DNA of 64,000 nt from an uncultured Prevotella sp. (GCA_945869265.1 CAMBOI010000013.1:1-64000), one strand, 5' to 3'; counted from the stretch's first letter, positions 27,006 to 35,672 are shown. A program made the numbers and translations. Notes: generated by a model not told the origin, from the sequence alone.

Positions 27006-27938
27006 CTATCTTACTATGTCGTTATAATGAGTCTGTCGGTCGATGAAGCCGCACTCCACCATCAAGCGGTTGGCGAGCTCCACCTCCTCCTTATACAGTT
27101 TGAACGGAGTCTTGCCCGTTTTGTCCTTCTGCAGCCGCAGTATCTCGCGGAGCATCAGTTTCTGTATCACTCTGTTGGTTGACACCTTATGGCGGTTTAC
27201 ATAGTCCATCACAATCTCCAAAGCCTCGTCGGGGTGAGAATGACACCACTCCCAACCTCGGCGTGAGGCACGGGCAAAGCGCACGGAGGTATCCTTGTGA
27301 GCATTGTAGTAGGCGGCTGTTGTGTAGAGTCCGTCGTCGGGTATGTCGTAGCCATGGTCGGCAAAGCGATAGACGCAGTTGTCGTCGAGTTGTACGTTAG
27401 ACTGTTTGAGCAAATTATACTCGTTGTAGCTCATGGCGAGTGTGGCGTCGATGGCTCCCGAGAGGAAGAGCGACACGTTGTTGGTGAAGCGGATGAAGTG
27501 GTAGTCGAGTTGCTCCTTTTTGTTGGCGATCATAGCCACCAATGAGAATCCGGCATTCCATTTCCCTACCCTCGCACCTTTCATCTTAAGGGGATTCTTG
27601 CCGTCGCGTCCCACGATTACTGTACCGTTATGACGTGCGGTTTGCAGGATATTCACGAGGTTGGTGCCCCAGTCTCTAATTTTGATGGCATCTAGGAGCT
27701 GTGTGGTGATGAACTGGCATTTCCCTTCCTTGAGTAGTACATGCGACGACTGCGAGTTGCTGGGGAAGATGATGTTAACATCGAGACCCTCGTCCTTGAA
27801 AAATCCCTTCTCCTTTGCCACGAAATATCCGGCAAATTGTGCCTGGGCATTCCATTGTGGGGCGAAGGTCACTCGGGTGAGAGCCTTCACCGCTGCCGTG
27901 GTGGTCCACAGCAAGAGCATAAATATTATTTTCTTCAT
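27006..27938 (-). CDS. NMT1/THI5-like periplasmic substrate-binding protein without a transporter
   Basis: A 310-residue secreted protein with signal peptide (MLLLWTTTAAVKA) and the NMT1/THI5/SsuA-like binding fold. WNAQAQFAGYFVAKEKGFF is the family's N-terminal signature. Relatives bind pyrimidine thiamin precursors, sulfonates, nitrate or other small molecules for ABC importers. No matching permease or ATPase is present here, only two exporters. It therefore more likely serves as a ligand-sensing partner of the Cache-PP2C phosphatase encoded 12 nt downstream. No lipobox is evident. Ligand unknown. Confidence 0.82.
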   Translation of the reverse strand: MKKIIFMLLLWTTTAAVKALTRVTFAPQWNAQAQFAGYFVAKEKGFFKDEGLDVNIIFPSNSQSSHVLLKEGKCQFITTQLLDAIKIRDWGTNLVNILQTARHNGTVIVGRDGKNPLKMKGARVGKWNAGFSLVAMIANKKEQLDYHFIRFTNNVSLFLSGAIDATLAMSYNEYNLLKQSNVQLDDNCVYRFADHGYDIPDDGLYTTAAYYNAHKDTSVRFARASRRGWEWCHSHPDEALEIVMDYVNRHKVSTNRVIQKLMLREILRLQKDKTGKTPFKLYKEEVELANRLMVECGFIDRQTHYNDIVR

Positions 27939-27960
27939 ACTTTCTTTAATTATTCATATT

Positions 27961-27994
27961 TTAATTGACTTCGTCGAACTATGTTTCTTAATTA
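27961..27994 (-). repeat. 33-nt stop-codon-associated repeat, copy 2
   Basis: On the minus strand it begins at the TAA of the second ABC transporter gene and ends in the same GTTCGACGAAGTCAATTAA as the copy at 7847-7881. Confidence 0.85.
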
Positions 27995-30154
27995 TATTTG
28001 TCTTTCCGCCAACTGATAGAATAGGCCGTGCCTTGACATCAGTTCGTCGTAGGTGCCCTCCTCGGCAATCTCGCCTTTGTCGAGGACGATGATGCGCGAG
28101 CAATTACGTATGGTGCTCAGTCGGTGGGCGATGACGATGCGCGTGCAGTCGAGTCGGTCGATATTCTCAGCCACTATGCGCTGCGAGATATTGTCGAGCG
28201 CACTTGTCGCCTCGTCCATGAGGAGGATGGTGGGGTTGGCAATCAGGGCGCGTGCGATGAGGAGGCGCTGCTTCTGTCCGCCACTGAATCCCTGGTTGCC
28301 CTCGCTCACGATGGTGTGCATCTGCATGGGCATCTCGCGTATGTCGTCGGCAATGCCTGCCATCTCTGCCGCCCGCCATGCGTCGTCGATGGTGCTGTTG
28401 GGGGCAGTGACGGTGATGTTGCTGAAGATGTCGCCGGCAAAGAGGCTGCCGCCCTGCAGACAGGTGCCTATCATGCGGCGCAGACTGGTCTTGTCGCATT
28501 TGGCGAGGTCGTAGTTGTCGTAGAACACTCCTCCTGCCTGTGGATGCTCGAATCCCAAGAGCAGACGGAGCAGGGTGCTCTTGCCGCATCCCGACGCTCC
28601 CACAATCGCCACATATTCGCCGGGATTGATCTTGAGATTGAAATGGCGGAAGAGCCAGTTGCCGTCGTTGTTATAGCGGAACGAGAGGTCGCTCACCTCG
28701 ATGCTGCCGCTGAGATATTGCACCTGGGGCGCGTCGGGGGTGAGTTCGGGCGTGGTGTTGAGCACCGGTTCGGCTATCTTGATAAGCGGACTTACCTGGG
28801 CGATGTCGGGGATGATATTGATGATGGCAGTGAGGGCGGTGGCAATCATGCCGTAGGCCACACTGAAGGCGATGAAGTCGGACATGCTGACGTGGGTCTC
28901 GATGGCATACCACCAAATGACGGCGAGACTGCCCGTCTGACACAGGGCGATGAGTGCCGGCATGATTTTCACCCACATCGAGGGATTGTAGGAGATGTGA
29001 GCGCAATGGCGATAGAGGTCGAGCCACTTGGTGAAGACTCGTTTCTCCGACCCCGTGAGCTTGATCTTTTGTATGCCGGCAAACATGTTATACTCCATTC
29101 CGTCGAGCATCGACTTGTGTTCGGCAAGTTCGCGCTCCTCGTTGTGCATCTGTATGGCATACACCACAAGCAATGTCAACTGGATGAAGAGCAGGACGAG
29201 TGAGGGCAACAACAGCGACTTGGCATAGACGAGTATCTGGAACACGTAGATGACGGAGAAGATAACGGTGATAAGTGCTCCGAGGATGGTGTTGTTGGCA
29301 AGCGAACAGAGTTGGCGTATCGACGTGACGCGGTTAGTGATTTCGCCCGACGAGTATTTCCAGAAGAAGGAGGTGTCGAGGGTGAGGATGCGTGCCATCA
29401 CCGCACTCTGTAGATTGATGCCGAGGATGTCCTTGAGGCGCAGTATGAGTTTGTTGCGCATTACCTCCATGAGTGCCGTTCCCACAACGACTCCTCCGAA
29501 GAGGGCTGCCACGGGGAAAAGGTCGAAGAGGATGCCATTAGGTATGATGCTGTTGAAGATCAGTTTGTTGATGAACGGGATAAACATGCCGAATAGACTC
29601 ACTACAAGGGCAGTGGAGAGAACAGCGAAAATGGCAGAGGTGGGTAGTATGCGCAGTGCATATTTCATAAGATCGATACCCTTGAGCGGTCGTGGCGGCA
29701 AGGCGTGATAGAAGGTAAGTGCAAGAGGTTTAACGTTCTGCATTAGTTCGGCATTCACTATCTTTTCATCGCCATTAGGGAAGATGCATTTATAGCCAAA
29801 CACCCATTTGCGTGGCAGGAAGAGCAGCATGTTGCTATCCTTGTCCTGTCCCAACTTCGCGCCGATGGTCATCTTCCACCATTGACCCTCGAGTTCTACC
29901 TTGCGTTGCATGATGCCTCGTGGGCGAAGTATCTGTTCGAGTTGCTCGTCGGGAGTGAGAAAGCCGTCATTATCTAGGGTATAGTCGCTTACGCCCAAGT
30001 GCTCCAACAATCGATGGAGCACACGGTCGCCTGAGCCTCGTATGGAACCTTTGTTCACCTTGAATCCCATGTCGGCAGCGGCATCTCCGAACACTTCCCT
30101 GAGTGTTGCTGTCTCACGTTCCTCTCTCTTATTTATCTGGTCGTCTAATAACAT
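27992..30154 (-). CDS. NHLP-type bacteriocin export ABC permease/ATPase (no peptidase domain)
   Basis: A 720-residue fused ABC half-transporter. About 150 N-terminal soluble residues replace the C39 peptidase ([23 protein letters not shown]), as in the second ABC subunit of NHLP/NHLM systems. Six transmembrane helices lie at about 170-445. The ATPase has Walker [10 protein letters not shown], signature FSGGQKQR and Walker [13 protein letters not shown], with the switch His in IAHRLST. It probably pairs with the C39-containing ABC protein encoded 16 nt upstream. Its start region contains the ATTAGGA-type repeat. Confidence 0.87.
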   Translation of the reverse strand: MLLDDQINKREERETATLREVFGDAAADMGFKVNKGSIRGSGDRVLHRLLEHLGVSDYTLDNDGFLTPDEQLEQILRPRGIMQRKVELEGQWWKMTIGAKLGQDKDSNMLLFLPRKWVFGYKCIFPNGDEKIVNAELMQNVKPLALTFYHALPPRPLKGIDLMKYALRILPTSAIFAVLSTALVVSLFGMFIPFINKLIFNSIIPNGILFDLFPVAALFGGVVVGTALMEVMRNKLILRLKDILGINLQSAVMARILTLDTSFFWKYSSGEITNRVTSIRQLCSLANNTILGALITVIFSVIYVFQILVYAKSLLLPSLVLLFIQLTLLVVYAIQMHNEERELAEHKSMLDGMEYNMFAGIQKIKLTGSEKRVFTKWLDLYRHCAHISYNPSMWVKIMPALIALCQTGSLAVIWWYAIETHVSMSDFIAFSVAYGMIATALTAIINIIPDIAQVSPLIKIAEPVLNTTPELTPDAPQVQYLSGSIEVSDLSFRYNNDGNWLFRHFNLKINPGEYVAIVGASGCGKSTLLRLLLGFEHPQAGGVFYDNYDLAKCDKTSLRRMIGTCLQGGSLFAGDIFSNITVTAPNSTIDDAWRAAEMAGIADDIREMPMQMHTIVSEGNQGFSGGQKQRLLIARALIANPTILLMDEATSALDNISQRIVAENIDRLDCTRIVIAHRLSTIRNCSRIIVLDKGEIAEEGTYDELMSRHGLFYQLAERQI

Positions 30155-30190
30155 ATCTAATTCCTCATCCCTAATTCCTAATTAATTCCT
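30155..30190 (-). repeat. ATTAGGA-type repeat at the junction of the two ABC genes
   Basis: On the minus strand: ATTAGGA, ATTAGGG, ATGAGGA, ATTAG. It provides the Ile-Arg-Asn-TAG end of the C39 ABC gene and runs up to the next ATG. Confidence 0.85.
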
Positions 30191-32297
30191 CATACCTACC
30201 GCCTTGCGCCATTAGTTCGTCGTGGGAGCCACGTTGCACGATGCGGCCCTTGTCCATCACGATAATCTCGTCGCAATCGCGGATGGTGCTCAGTCGGTGG
30301 GCGATGACGATGGTGGATGCACCGCATTGACGGATGCTCTGCATCACCTCACTCTCCATCACCGTGTCGAGCGCACTCGTAGCCTCGTCGAGGATGAGAA
30401 TCACCGGCTCGCGTGCCAGTGCCGTGGCAATCTCAAACCTCTGTCTCTGTCCGCCCGAGAAGTTGCCACCACCCTTTACGAGTCGCGTGTTGAATCCCCT
30501 GGGGCGGGATATGATGTCGTCGCGTATGCCGGCATCGATACATGCCATCGTCATGGTGAAATCCTCGATGGAGTGATCCCACATCTTAATGTTCTCGGCG
30601 ATGGTGTCGTCGAAGAGCACCACGTTCTGGTCGATACATGCCACAGAGTTGACAAACTCGTCGCGGGAGATGTCATGGCTGTCGCGCCCGTCGAAGAGAA
30701 TCTCTCCGCTCCAAGGCTGATAGAGCCCCGTGAGGAGTTTGGCAATTGTGCTCTTTCCGCAGCCCGAGGCACCCACGATGGCAACGCTCTTGCCGGGGTG
30801 GAGGGTCATCGAAAAATCACGTATCAGAGGGGCGGCACTCAGACTATATCCGAATGTCACGTTCTTCATCTCAATCATTCCACCTAACTTGGCATTGTGC
30901 GCGGGGCTCTCTCCCTTGCCAGTCTGTTCGGCGGGATAGGCCATCACGTCGTCGATACGTTCCATCTGGGAGCGCATCTCGAGAACGGTGGTGGAGCCCT
31001 GCATAAGCCCCATGGCGGGTTTCATAAACTCAGCCATGAATCCCTGGAACGCCATCAGCATACCGATGGAGAACTGTCCGTTGAGGATGAGGGCGGCACC
31101 GAGGATGAGGATGAACGAGTTGGCGAAATGACCGAAGACGAAGGGCCAGAAGGGGCGCTTCTGGAATGCCACCTCCTGATTGTTGCGACGGGCGAAGGTG
31201 CCTGCCCAAAACTCGAAGAAGCCTCGTTCGGCTCCTGCCGCCTTGATGCTCTCGATGTTATCCACGCACGACATGGTTATGCCATAGAACTTGCCCTCGC
31301 TCTGTTCGAGAGCACGGGCGAGGTTGGTGCGCAGTTCGCGTTCTGCCGCCACGGAGTAGATATTGAGTGCCACAACGGATATGCCGACAATGGTGAGCAG
31401 CACACTGTATTGCGCCATCACCACAATATATACCACCAGCAGGGCCACATTCACTGCATAGGGGGCGAGGATTCGGATGAGGGTGGTGGTGATATGCTCG
31501 TTGAGCGACTGGCGTTGCACGATGTCGCCCACATATCGCTGGGTGAAAAATTCTATCGGGAGATTGAGGGCATGCCAAAGGAATCGGGTGTTGCCCTTGA
31601 GGGACATGCTGCCCGCAAAACGTCGCCCATAGACATTGTCGAGCAGGGCAAGGAGAAAATTGAACACCACAAGACAGGCTATGCCGACGAAGAAGGGGAC
31701 GGTCCACTCGTCGTTCTTGCCGGTGATGATGCTGTCGAGGAACACTTGGGAGAAGAGAGGATATACCATACCCGCAAACGACATGAGAATGCCCATCAGC
31801 AATGTGAAGATGAAGGCATCCTTGGCTCCGCGAATGTTCTCGCGTACATAATGTAATATTGAGGTCTGATGGCCCTGGGGCTTGAAGTCGTCGCCCGGGA
31901 CGGAGGTGATGGCAACACCGGTGTAAGAGCGCTGGAAATCTTTCATCGACACTACCATACTGCCCATGGCGGGGTCGTTGATGAATGCCATGCCGCGATG
32001 GAATCCCTTGAACACCACGAAGTGATTGTGGTTCCAGTGGATGATGGCAGGGGCAAGAGAGGGCAGATGGTCGATGTCGGCTTGCCATCCGTGGGCATCC
32101 ATACCGTGATGGCGTGCCGCAAGAACGATGTTGCGGGCATTGCTGCCATCGCGCGACACACCGCAGTCGGTGCGCAACTGTTCGATGGAGAGCCACTTGC
32201 CATGATAGGCCAACAGCATTGACAAGGCCGCGGCACCACACTCCACGGTCTCCATCTGCATAACTACAGGTACTTTCTTCACGTTCTTTCTACTCAT
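30171..32297 (-). CDS. NHLP-type ABC exporter with N-terminal C39 peptidase
   Basis: A 708-residue peptidase-permease-ATPase that would cleave double-glycine leaders and export the product. The C39 domain spans residues 8-130, with oxyanion Q14, catalytic C20 in ETVECGAAALSMLL, H92 in NHNHFVVFKG and D107 in FINDPAMG, so all catalytic residues are present. Six membrane helices lie at about 165-440. The ATPase has [21 protein letters not shown] and [12 protein letters not shown]. The only double-glycine peptide I find in the operon is the 38-residue frame at 33130-33246. Confidence 0.9.
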   Translation of the reverse strand: MSRKNVKKVPVVMQMETVECGAAALSMLLAYHGKWLSIEQLRTDCGVSRDGSNARNIVLAARHHGMDAHGWQADIDHLPSLAPAIIHWNHNHFVVFKGFHRGMAFINDPAMGSMVVSMKDFQRSYTGVAITSVPGDDFKPQGHQTSILHYVRENIRGAKDAFIFTLLMGILMSFAGMVYPLFSQVFLDSIITGKNDEWTVPFFVGIACLVVFNFLLALLDNVYGRRFAGSMSLKGNTRFLWHALNLPIEFFTQRYVGDIVQRQSLNEHITTTLIRILAPYAVNVALLVVYIVVMAQYSVLLTIVGISVVALNIYSVAAERELRTNLARALEQSEGKFYGITMSCVDNIESIKAAGAERGFFEFWAGTFARRNNQEVAFQKRPFWPFVFGHFANSFILILGAALILNGQFSIGMLMAFQGFMAEFMKPAMGLMQGSTTVLEMRSQMERIDDVMAYPAEQTGKGESPAHNAKLGGMIEMKNVTFGYSLSAAPLIRDFSMTLHPGKSVAIVGASGCGKSTIAKLLTGLYQPWSGEILFDGRDSHDISRDEFVNSVACIDQNVVLFDDTIAENIKMWDHSIEDFTMTMACIDAGIRDDIISRPRGFNTRLVKGGGNFSGGQRQRFEIATALAREPVILILDEATSALDTVMESEVMQSIRQCGASTIVIAHRLSTIRDCDEIIVMDKGRIVQRGSHDELMAQGGRYEELIRN

Positions 32298-32317
32298 CGT
32301 GCAGCCCCTTTAATTCT

Positions 32318-33133
32318 TTAATTTTTAAAGATTACTTTAAAAACAGGTTTCCGATCGGTGATAATCTGCACATTGCAGAAGGACATCGAACTGAGCCGGA
32401 TGTCGCTACTCTGCTCTCGCGACCAGTCGAGCTGACGCGGGTTGTCCTTGGCTCTGTCCACCACAAGACGCACCTCATAGGCCGTCTCGGTGGGGAAGAT
32501 ATTATCCACGAAATTCCTCACCGACGACTCGTTCTTAGCCTCGTCGATACTCGTGGGGAAATGGTTGACGCTCGTGATATGTCCTCGAATATAACCATAG
32601 TCCTCACGATGGAGGTCAACGGGGGTGACCTGTACCTCCAGTCCTGGTTTGAGCGAGCGCAGGTCCTTGTATTCCACGTAAGTTATCAATTCGGTGTTGA
32701 GCGCCGACTTGGCGTCGGGGATTATTTCGGCGAGAGTTTCATATCCCCTGAATGTGTCATCCACGTTCTTAATGTTGATCAGTCGCCCATTGACATTAGA
32801 GAGCAGAGTGTCGCTGGTGTTGTCGTGTCTCACCACAAGCAGGGGAGTGCCCACACCCACATTGCTGCCCTTGGAGGCAAGCAGTTGCGCCACCGTTCCG
32901 TTCTTGGGACTGTAGATGCGGTTGGGGGTGGCATGGGGAAATACCACTGCCACCGACTGCACATGCTCGGTGACAGTGCCTAAGGTCACCCATAGGCATG
33001 CCACCACCGAACAGATGGTCATCGCCATCAGTACTATATAAAGAGGTGGAGTGGTGACCTTGACAAAATCGTTGATCTGCCCTGGTGTGTGCAGATTGTC
33101 AAGACTTTCGTTGCGGAATAGGTTATTGCTCAT
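32318..33133 (-). CDS. NHLP-type HlyD-like secretion adaptor
   Basis: A 271-residue inner-membrane anchored periplasmic adaptor. A short cytoplasmic N-terminus is followed by one TM helix (YIVLMAMTICSVVACLWVTL) and a lipoyl/barrel-sandwich domain (IYSPKNGTVAQLLASKGSNV). A beta-barrel end follows (VEYKDLRSLKPGLEVQVTPV, YEVRLVVDR). The long coiled-coil hairpin of typical HlyD proteins is missing, as expected for NHLP adaptors. I choose ATG 33133 because it overlaps the stop of the small double-glycine frame (ATGA); an in-frame ATG at 33160 would lie inside that frame. It should link the two ABC proteins to an outer-membrane exit, which is not encoded here. Confidence 0.85.
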   Translation of the reverse strand: MSNNLFRNESLDNLHTPGQINDFVKVTTPPLYIVLMAMTICSVVACLWVTLGTVTEHVQSVAVVFPHATPNRIYSPKNGTVAQLLASKGSNVGVGTPLLVVRHDNTSDTLLSNVNGRLINIKNVDDTFRGYETLAEIIPDAKSALNTELITYVEYKDLRSLKPGLEVQVTPVDLHREDYGYIRGHITSVNHFPTSIDEAKNESSVRNFVDNIFPTETAYEVRLVVDRAKDNPRQLDWSREQSSDIRLSSMSFCNVQIITDRKPVFKVIFKN

Positions 33134-33246
33134 AATATCGTGCCTCCAGTAATCTTGCATAGTTCGTCGAGCGACAGTTCGCGCAATCCGTCCTCTGCCG
33201 GTTTTATCTCAGCCTCGTCGCCACGTTTTTTATTTTCATTCTTCAT
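33130..33246 (-). CDS. 38-residue peptide with double-glycine leader motif
   Basis: A short frame, ATG 33246 to TGA 33130-33132, lies 15 nt after the DUF4738 gene and overlaps the HlyD start by 4 nt (ATGA). The N-terminal half is very charged (MKNENKKRGDEAE). The C-terminal half, LRELSLDELCKITGG, has the spacing and hydrophobic positions of a double-glycine leader (L-S-x-x-E-L-x-x-I-x-G-G). The operon encodes a complete C39 peptidase for such leaders. Only Thr-Ile-Leu follows the GG, so either the product is the leader itself, or the core has been lost, or the peptide is a decoy or regulator. I checked every codon on the minus strand. Expression unproven. Confidence 0.6.
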   Translation of the reverse strand: MKNENKKRGDEAEIKPAEDGLRELSLDELCKITGGTIL

Positions 33247-33261
33247 CTTTTGCCCGAATAA

Positions 33262-33822
33262 TTATACTCCGTCTTCTTCCTCTTCTTCCGATGTAGTATC
33301 AAGATTCACATCGCGCTCCATCTTCATATTGCCATTGCGGTCAATCTTTATGAGAATGGGTATATATTCGTCGGTGTCGGGGTGGGAGACGCTTGCTGCA
33401 AATCTCAGCACACCGCCTTCAGCCTTGTCGAAAACTAAGCCCTCAAGAATGCCGGTGTTGCGATAGTCATCGTCGAGGAAAGAGTCGAACGCGGTCTTGG
33501 TGAATCTCTTTTGGAAGAAAACACTTCCACCTGCGCGAGTGATTTTCAAATCGATGACATTGTCTAAATACGCCTGTCCGGTCTCGTCCTTCACCATCGC
33601 AAGACTGTCGTCGGGAGCGCGGTGGACGAAACACGTCAACTCACTGCCACCAAGAGTGATCTCAGTAGTCTGGTTGTATTCCTGCATTTTTATCGGGGCG
33701 GCAGGTTCTTTCTTCACCTCCTTGTGGGTGATGATATTGTCGCTTTTCTTCTTCTCGCTGCAAGCCGTCATACCGATTGCGGCAATGGCAATGCACAGAG
33801 TGATTGTCGTTTTCTTCATCAT
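33262..33822 (-). CDS. DUF4738-type lipoprotein, first gene of the export/partner-switch operon
   Basis: A 186-residue lipoprotein with signal peptide and lipobox (AIGMTAC), a charged linker (KKEPAAPIK) and one globular domain (ITLGGSELTCFVHRA, RAGGSVFFQKRFTKTAFDSF). It ends in an acidic tail (TTSEEEEEDGV). It fits the Bacteroidales DUF4738 family by my recollection, and its role is unknown. It is first in the operon, 15 nt before the double-glycine peptide, so it may be a cell-surface immunity, substrate or assembly factor of the exporter. That is inference from position only. Confidence 0.7.
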   Translation of the reverse strand: MMKKTTITLCIAIAAIGMTACSEKKKSDNIITHKEVKKEPAAPIKMQEYNQTTEITLGGSELTCFVHRAPDDSLAMVKDETGQAYLDNVIDLKITRAGGSVFFQKRFTKTAFDSFLDDDYRNTGILEGLVFDKAEGGVLRFAASVSHPDTDEYIPILIKIDRNGNMKMERDVNLDTTSEEEEEDGV

Positions 33823-33850
33823 TTAATGATATAATAATGTTATATTGCTG

Positions 33851-33858
33851 CAAAGATA
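33851..33858 (-). promoter_or_regulatory. -7 box of the export/partner-switch operon
   Basis: TATCTTTG on the minus strand, 29 nt before the DUF4738 start. A TTTTTG lies about 23 nt upstream of it, slightly far for a -33 element. Confidence 0.6.
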
Positions 33859-33943
33859 CTGCTTTTTTTTCATTAATTGTGCAAAAATTTGCAATAATAA
33901 CGTTTTTTGACACAGAATAAGCGAATTTTGGGAAATTTATGCG

Positions 33944-33951
33944 TATATTTG
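33944..33951 (+). promoter_or_regulatory. -7 box of the esterase/DUF4230 operon
   Basis: TATATTTG, divergent from the export operon promoter. A TTTG at 33927-33930 is only 13 nt upstream, closer than usual. The leader to 34005 is about 45 nt. Confidence 0.5.
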
Positions 33952-34004
33952 CAGCATAATTACGACATTATGCCGTTAAGACTATAGATGATATAATAAT
34001 TTAT

Positions 34005-35009
34005 ATGTTAATGGAAAAGCAATATCATATAGAATTTCCCGAGTTGATGAAGGGGAAAAAAGTGATGTATGTGCATGGTTTCGCATCGTCGGCACAGTCG
34101 GGAACAGTAGCTTTGCTGCGTCAACTGATGCCAAATGCCGTTGTGGTGGCAGACGATATACCGCTTGTACCTCATGAGGCTATCGAGTATTTGCACAGGA
34201 GATGTGAAGAGGAGAAACCCAACCTCATCATCGGTTCGTCAGCTGGAGGCATGATGACAGAACAACTCTATGGATACGACCGCATACTGGTGAATCCCGC
34301 CTTCCAGATGGGCGACACTATGGGAAAGCACGGTATGATAGGTAAGCAGACCTATCAGAATCCCAGGCGTGACGGTGTGCAGGAGTTTATCGTCACCAAG
34401 GCTCTCGTAAAGCAGTTTGCTGAACTCACCGAGAGGTGTTTTGCTGCCGAGAGCGCGAGTGCCGAGGAGCAGGCGAGGGTGTGGGGACTCTTTGGAGACA
34501 ACGACCCACTGGTGCATACTTTCGACCTCTTCCGCGAGCATTATCCACAAGCGGTGAAGTTTCATGGTGAGCATAGGCTCATCGACAGTGTTGCCATACA
34601 TTATCTCGTGCCAGTGATAAGATGGATTGATGATAGGCAAGAGGGTAGGGAAAAACCTGTCTTGTATATTACACTCGATGCCATGCGCGACGGATATGGC
34701 AAAGTCCGCAGCAATATGCACAAAACATTCGAAAAACTTATTGAGACATACGATGTATATTTCGTGGTTACAGCACCTACCAACGACCATGACTTTATTA
34801 CGCAGTCGCAGGAATGGATTGAGGATGCTATCAGTGCACCGGCATACAACAGGGTGATTATGACTAATAAATCATCACTCTTGCTAGGCGATTTTATCAT
34901 CTCTACTGATGATGAAAAGGCATTTATGGGGACATGCATCCAACTGGGTTCTCCTGATTTCAAATGCTGGGAGGATATTGAGACGTACTTTAGTAGAATA
35001 AGGAATTAG
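34005..35009 (+). CDS. YqiA/UPF0227-like esterase fused to a HAD/5'-nucleotidase-like domain
   Basis: A 334-residue cytosolic protein. Residues about 15-215 form an alpha/beta-hydrolase of the YqiA type: MYVHGFASSAQSGT, nucleophile S79 in IIGSSAGGMM, acid candidate in FGDNDPLVH. From about 218 a second domain resembles 5'(3')-deoxyribonucleotidase-like HAD proteins (PVLYITLDAMRDGYG, NRVIMTNKSSLLLGDFIIS). The usual DxD nucleophile pair is replaced by T-L-D, so this half may be inactive. ATG 34005 is used; 34011 is an alternative. The C-terminal Ile-Arg-Asn comes from the ATTAGGA-type repeat at 34998-35018. Substrates unknown. Confidence 0.72.
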   Translation: MLMEKQYHIEFPELMKGKKVMYVHGFASSAQSGTVALLRQLMPNAVVVADDIPLVPHEAIEYLHRRCEEEKPNLIIGSSAGGMMTEQLYGYDRILVNPAFQMGDTMGKHGMIGKQTYQNPRRDGVQEFIVTKALVKQFAELTERCFAAESASAEEQARVWGLFGDNDPLVHTFDLFREHYPQAVKFHGEHRLIDSVAIHYLVPVIRWIDDRQEGREKPVLYITLDAMRDGYGKVRSNMHKTFEKLIETYDVYFVVTAPTNDHDFITQSQEWIEDAISAPAYNRVIMTNKSSLLLGDFIISTDDEKAFMGTCIQLGSPDFKCWEDIETYFSRIRN

Positions 35010-35018
35010 GAATGAGGA
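34998..35018 (+). repeat. ATTAGGA-type repeat at a stop/start junction
   Basis: ATAAGGA, ATTAGGA, ATGAGGA. It encodes Ile-Arg-Asn-TAG of the upstream gene and contains the ATG of the DUF4230 lipoprotein. Confidence 0.8.
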
Positions 35019-35662
35019 TTTTTTTTATATTATTCTTTTTACTGTTCTTTATAGCTTGTGGCAGTGACAAGGAAAAAGGAATTGACGTTGTTGAAAAATC
35101 GGTAACGGATGATGTTCCTATGCTCATAAGGGAAGTGAAAAAATGCTCGCGTCTATATACCTCGGAATATAACATTCGAAAGATTGTTACCTACAGTGAT
35201 GAACCCCGACTTAAGGGTAAGTTGCTTGGACATGATGTGAATATGAAAATGCCTGTGGGCGACAGGAAAATTGCCATTCCGATGAATGTTACCCTCAAAG
35301 GGTATATTGACTTCTCGGATTTCTCGGAGCGGAATGTGAGAAAGGAAGGAGACAGGATAATTGTGACCTTGCCACAACCGCAAGTAGCAGTTACGAGCAG
35401 TAAGATAGACCAATCCGGTATAAAGGAATATGTGTCGCTGATGCGCTCCAGATTTACCGACGAGGAGATGGCGGAATTCGAAAAACAAGGCCGACAGTCG
35501 GTTGTCAATTCCATCCCGCGTCTCGACATCAATGAGACCACTGCCGTGAATGCAGCCAAGATACTTATTCCCATGATTGTGAAAATGGGATATGACGAGA
35601 AGATGATTACGATAGAATTAAAGAATGAAGATTTTTATAACCACAGAGTTACAGAGACATAG
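35012..35662 (+). CDS. DUF4230 lipoprotein (first of two)
   Basis: A 216-residue lipoprotein with signal peptide and lipobox (FFIACGS). The body is the DUF4230 domain (CSRLYTSEYNIRKIVTYSD, IAIPMNVTLKGYIDFSDF, IIVTLPQPQV). The C-terminal helix includes an acidic stretch. Function unknown; the family is widespread in Bacteroidetes and Firmicutes. The gene is 2 nt after the esterase/HAD gene and 10 nt before a second DUF4230 gene. Confidence 0.8.
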   Translation: MRIFFILFFLLFFIACGSDKEKGIDVVEKSVTDDVPMLIREVKKCSRLYTSEYNIRKIVTYSDEPRLKGKLLGHDVNMKMPVGDRKIAIPMNVTLKGYIDFSDFSERNVRKEGDRIIVTLPQPQVAVTSSKIDQSGIKEYVSLMRSRFTDEEMAEFEKQGRQSVVNSIPRLDINETTAVNAAKILIPMIVKMGYDEKMITIELKNEDFYNHRVTET

Positions 35663-35672
35663 AGTATAATGT

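Noticed and set aside
28124..29203. Long open frame (359 codons) on the plus strand antisense to the second NHLP ABC gene
   Set aside because: It mirrors the codon bias of the real gene, has no promoter or protein-like motifs, and is dominated by His/Val/Asp repeats typical of antisense frames.
30897..31856. 319-codon open frame antisense to the C39 ABC gene
   Set aside because: Same reason; the minus-strand frame has complete C39 and ABC motifs.
33158..33160. ATG 33160 as start of the HlyD adaptor
   Set aside because: It lies inside the double-glycine peptide frame; ATG 33133 overlaps that frame's stop in the usual coupled manner. Kept as a possible alternative.
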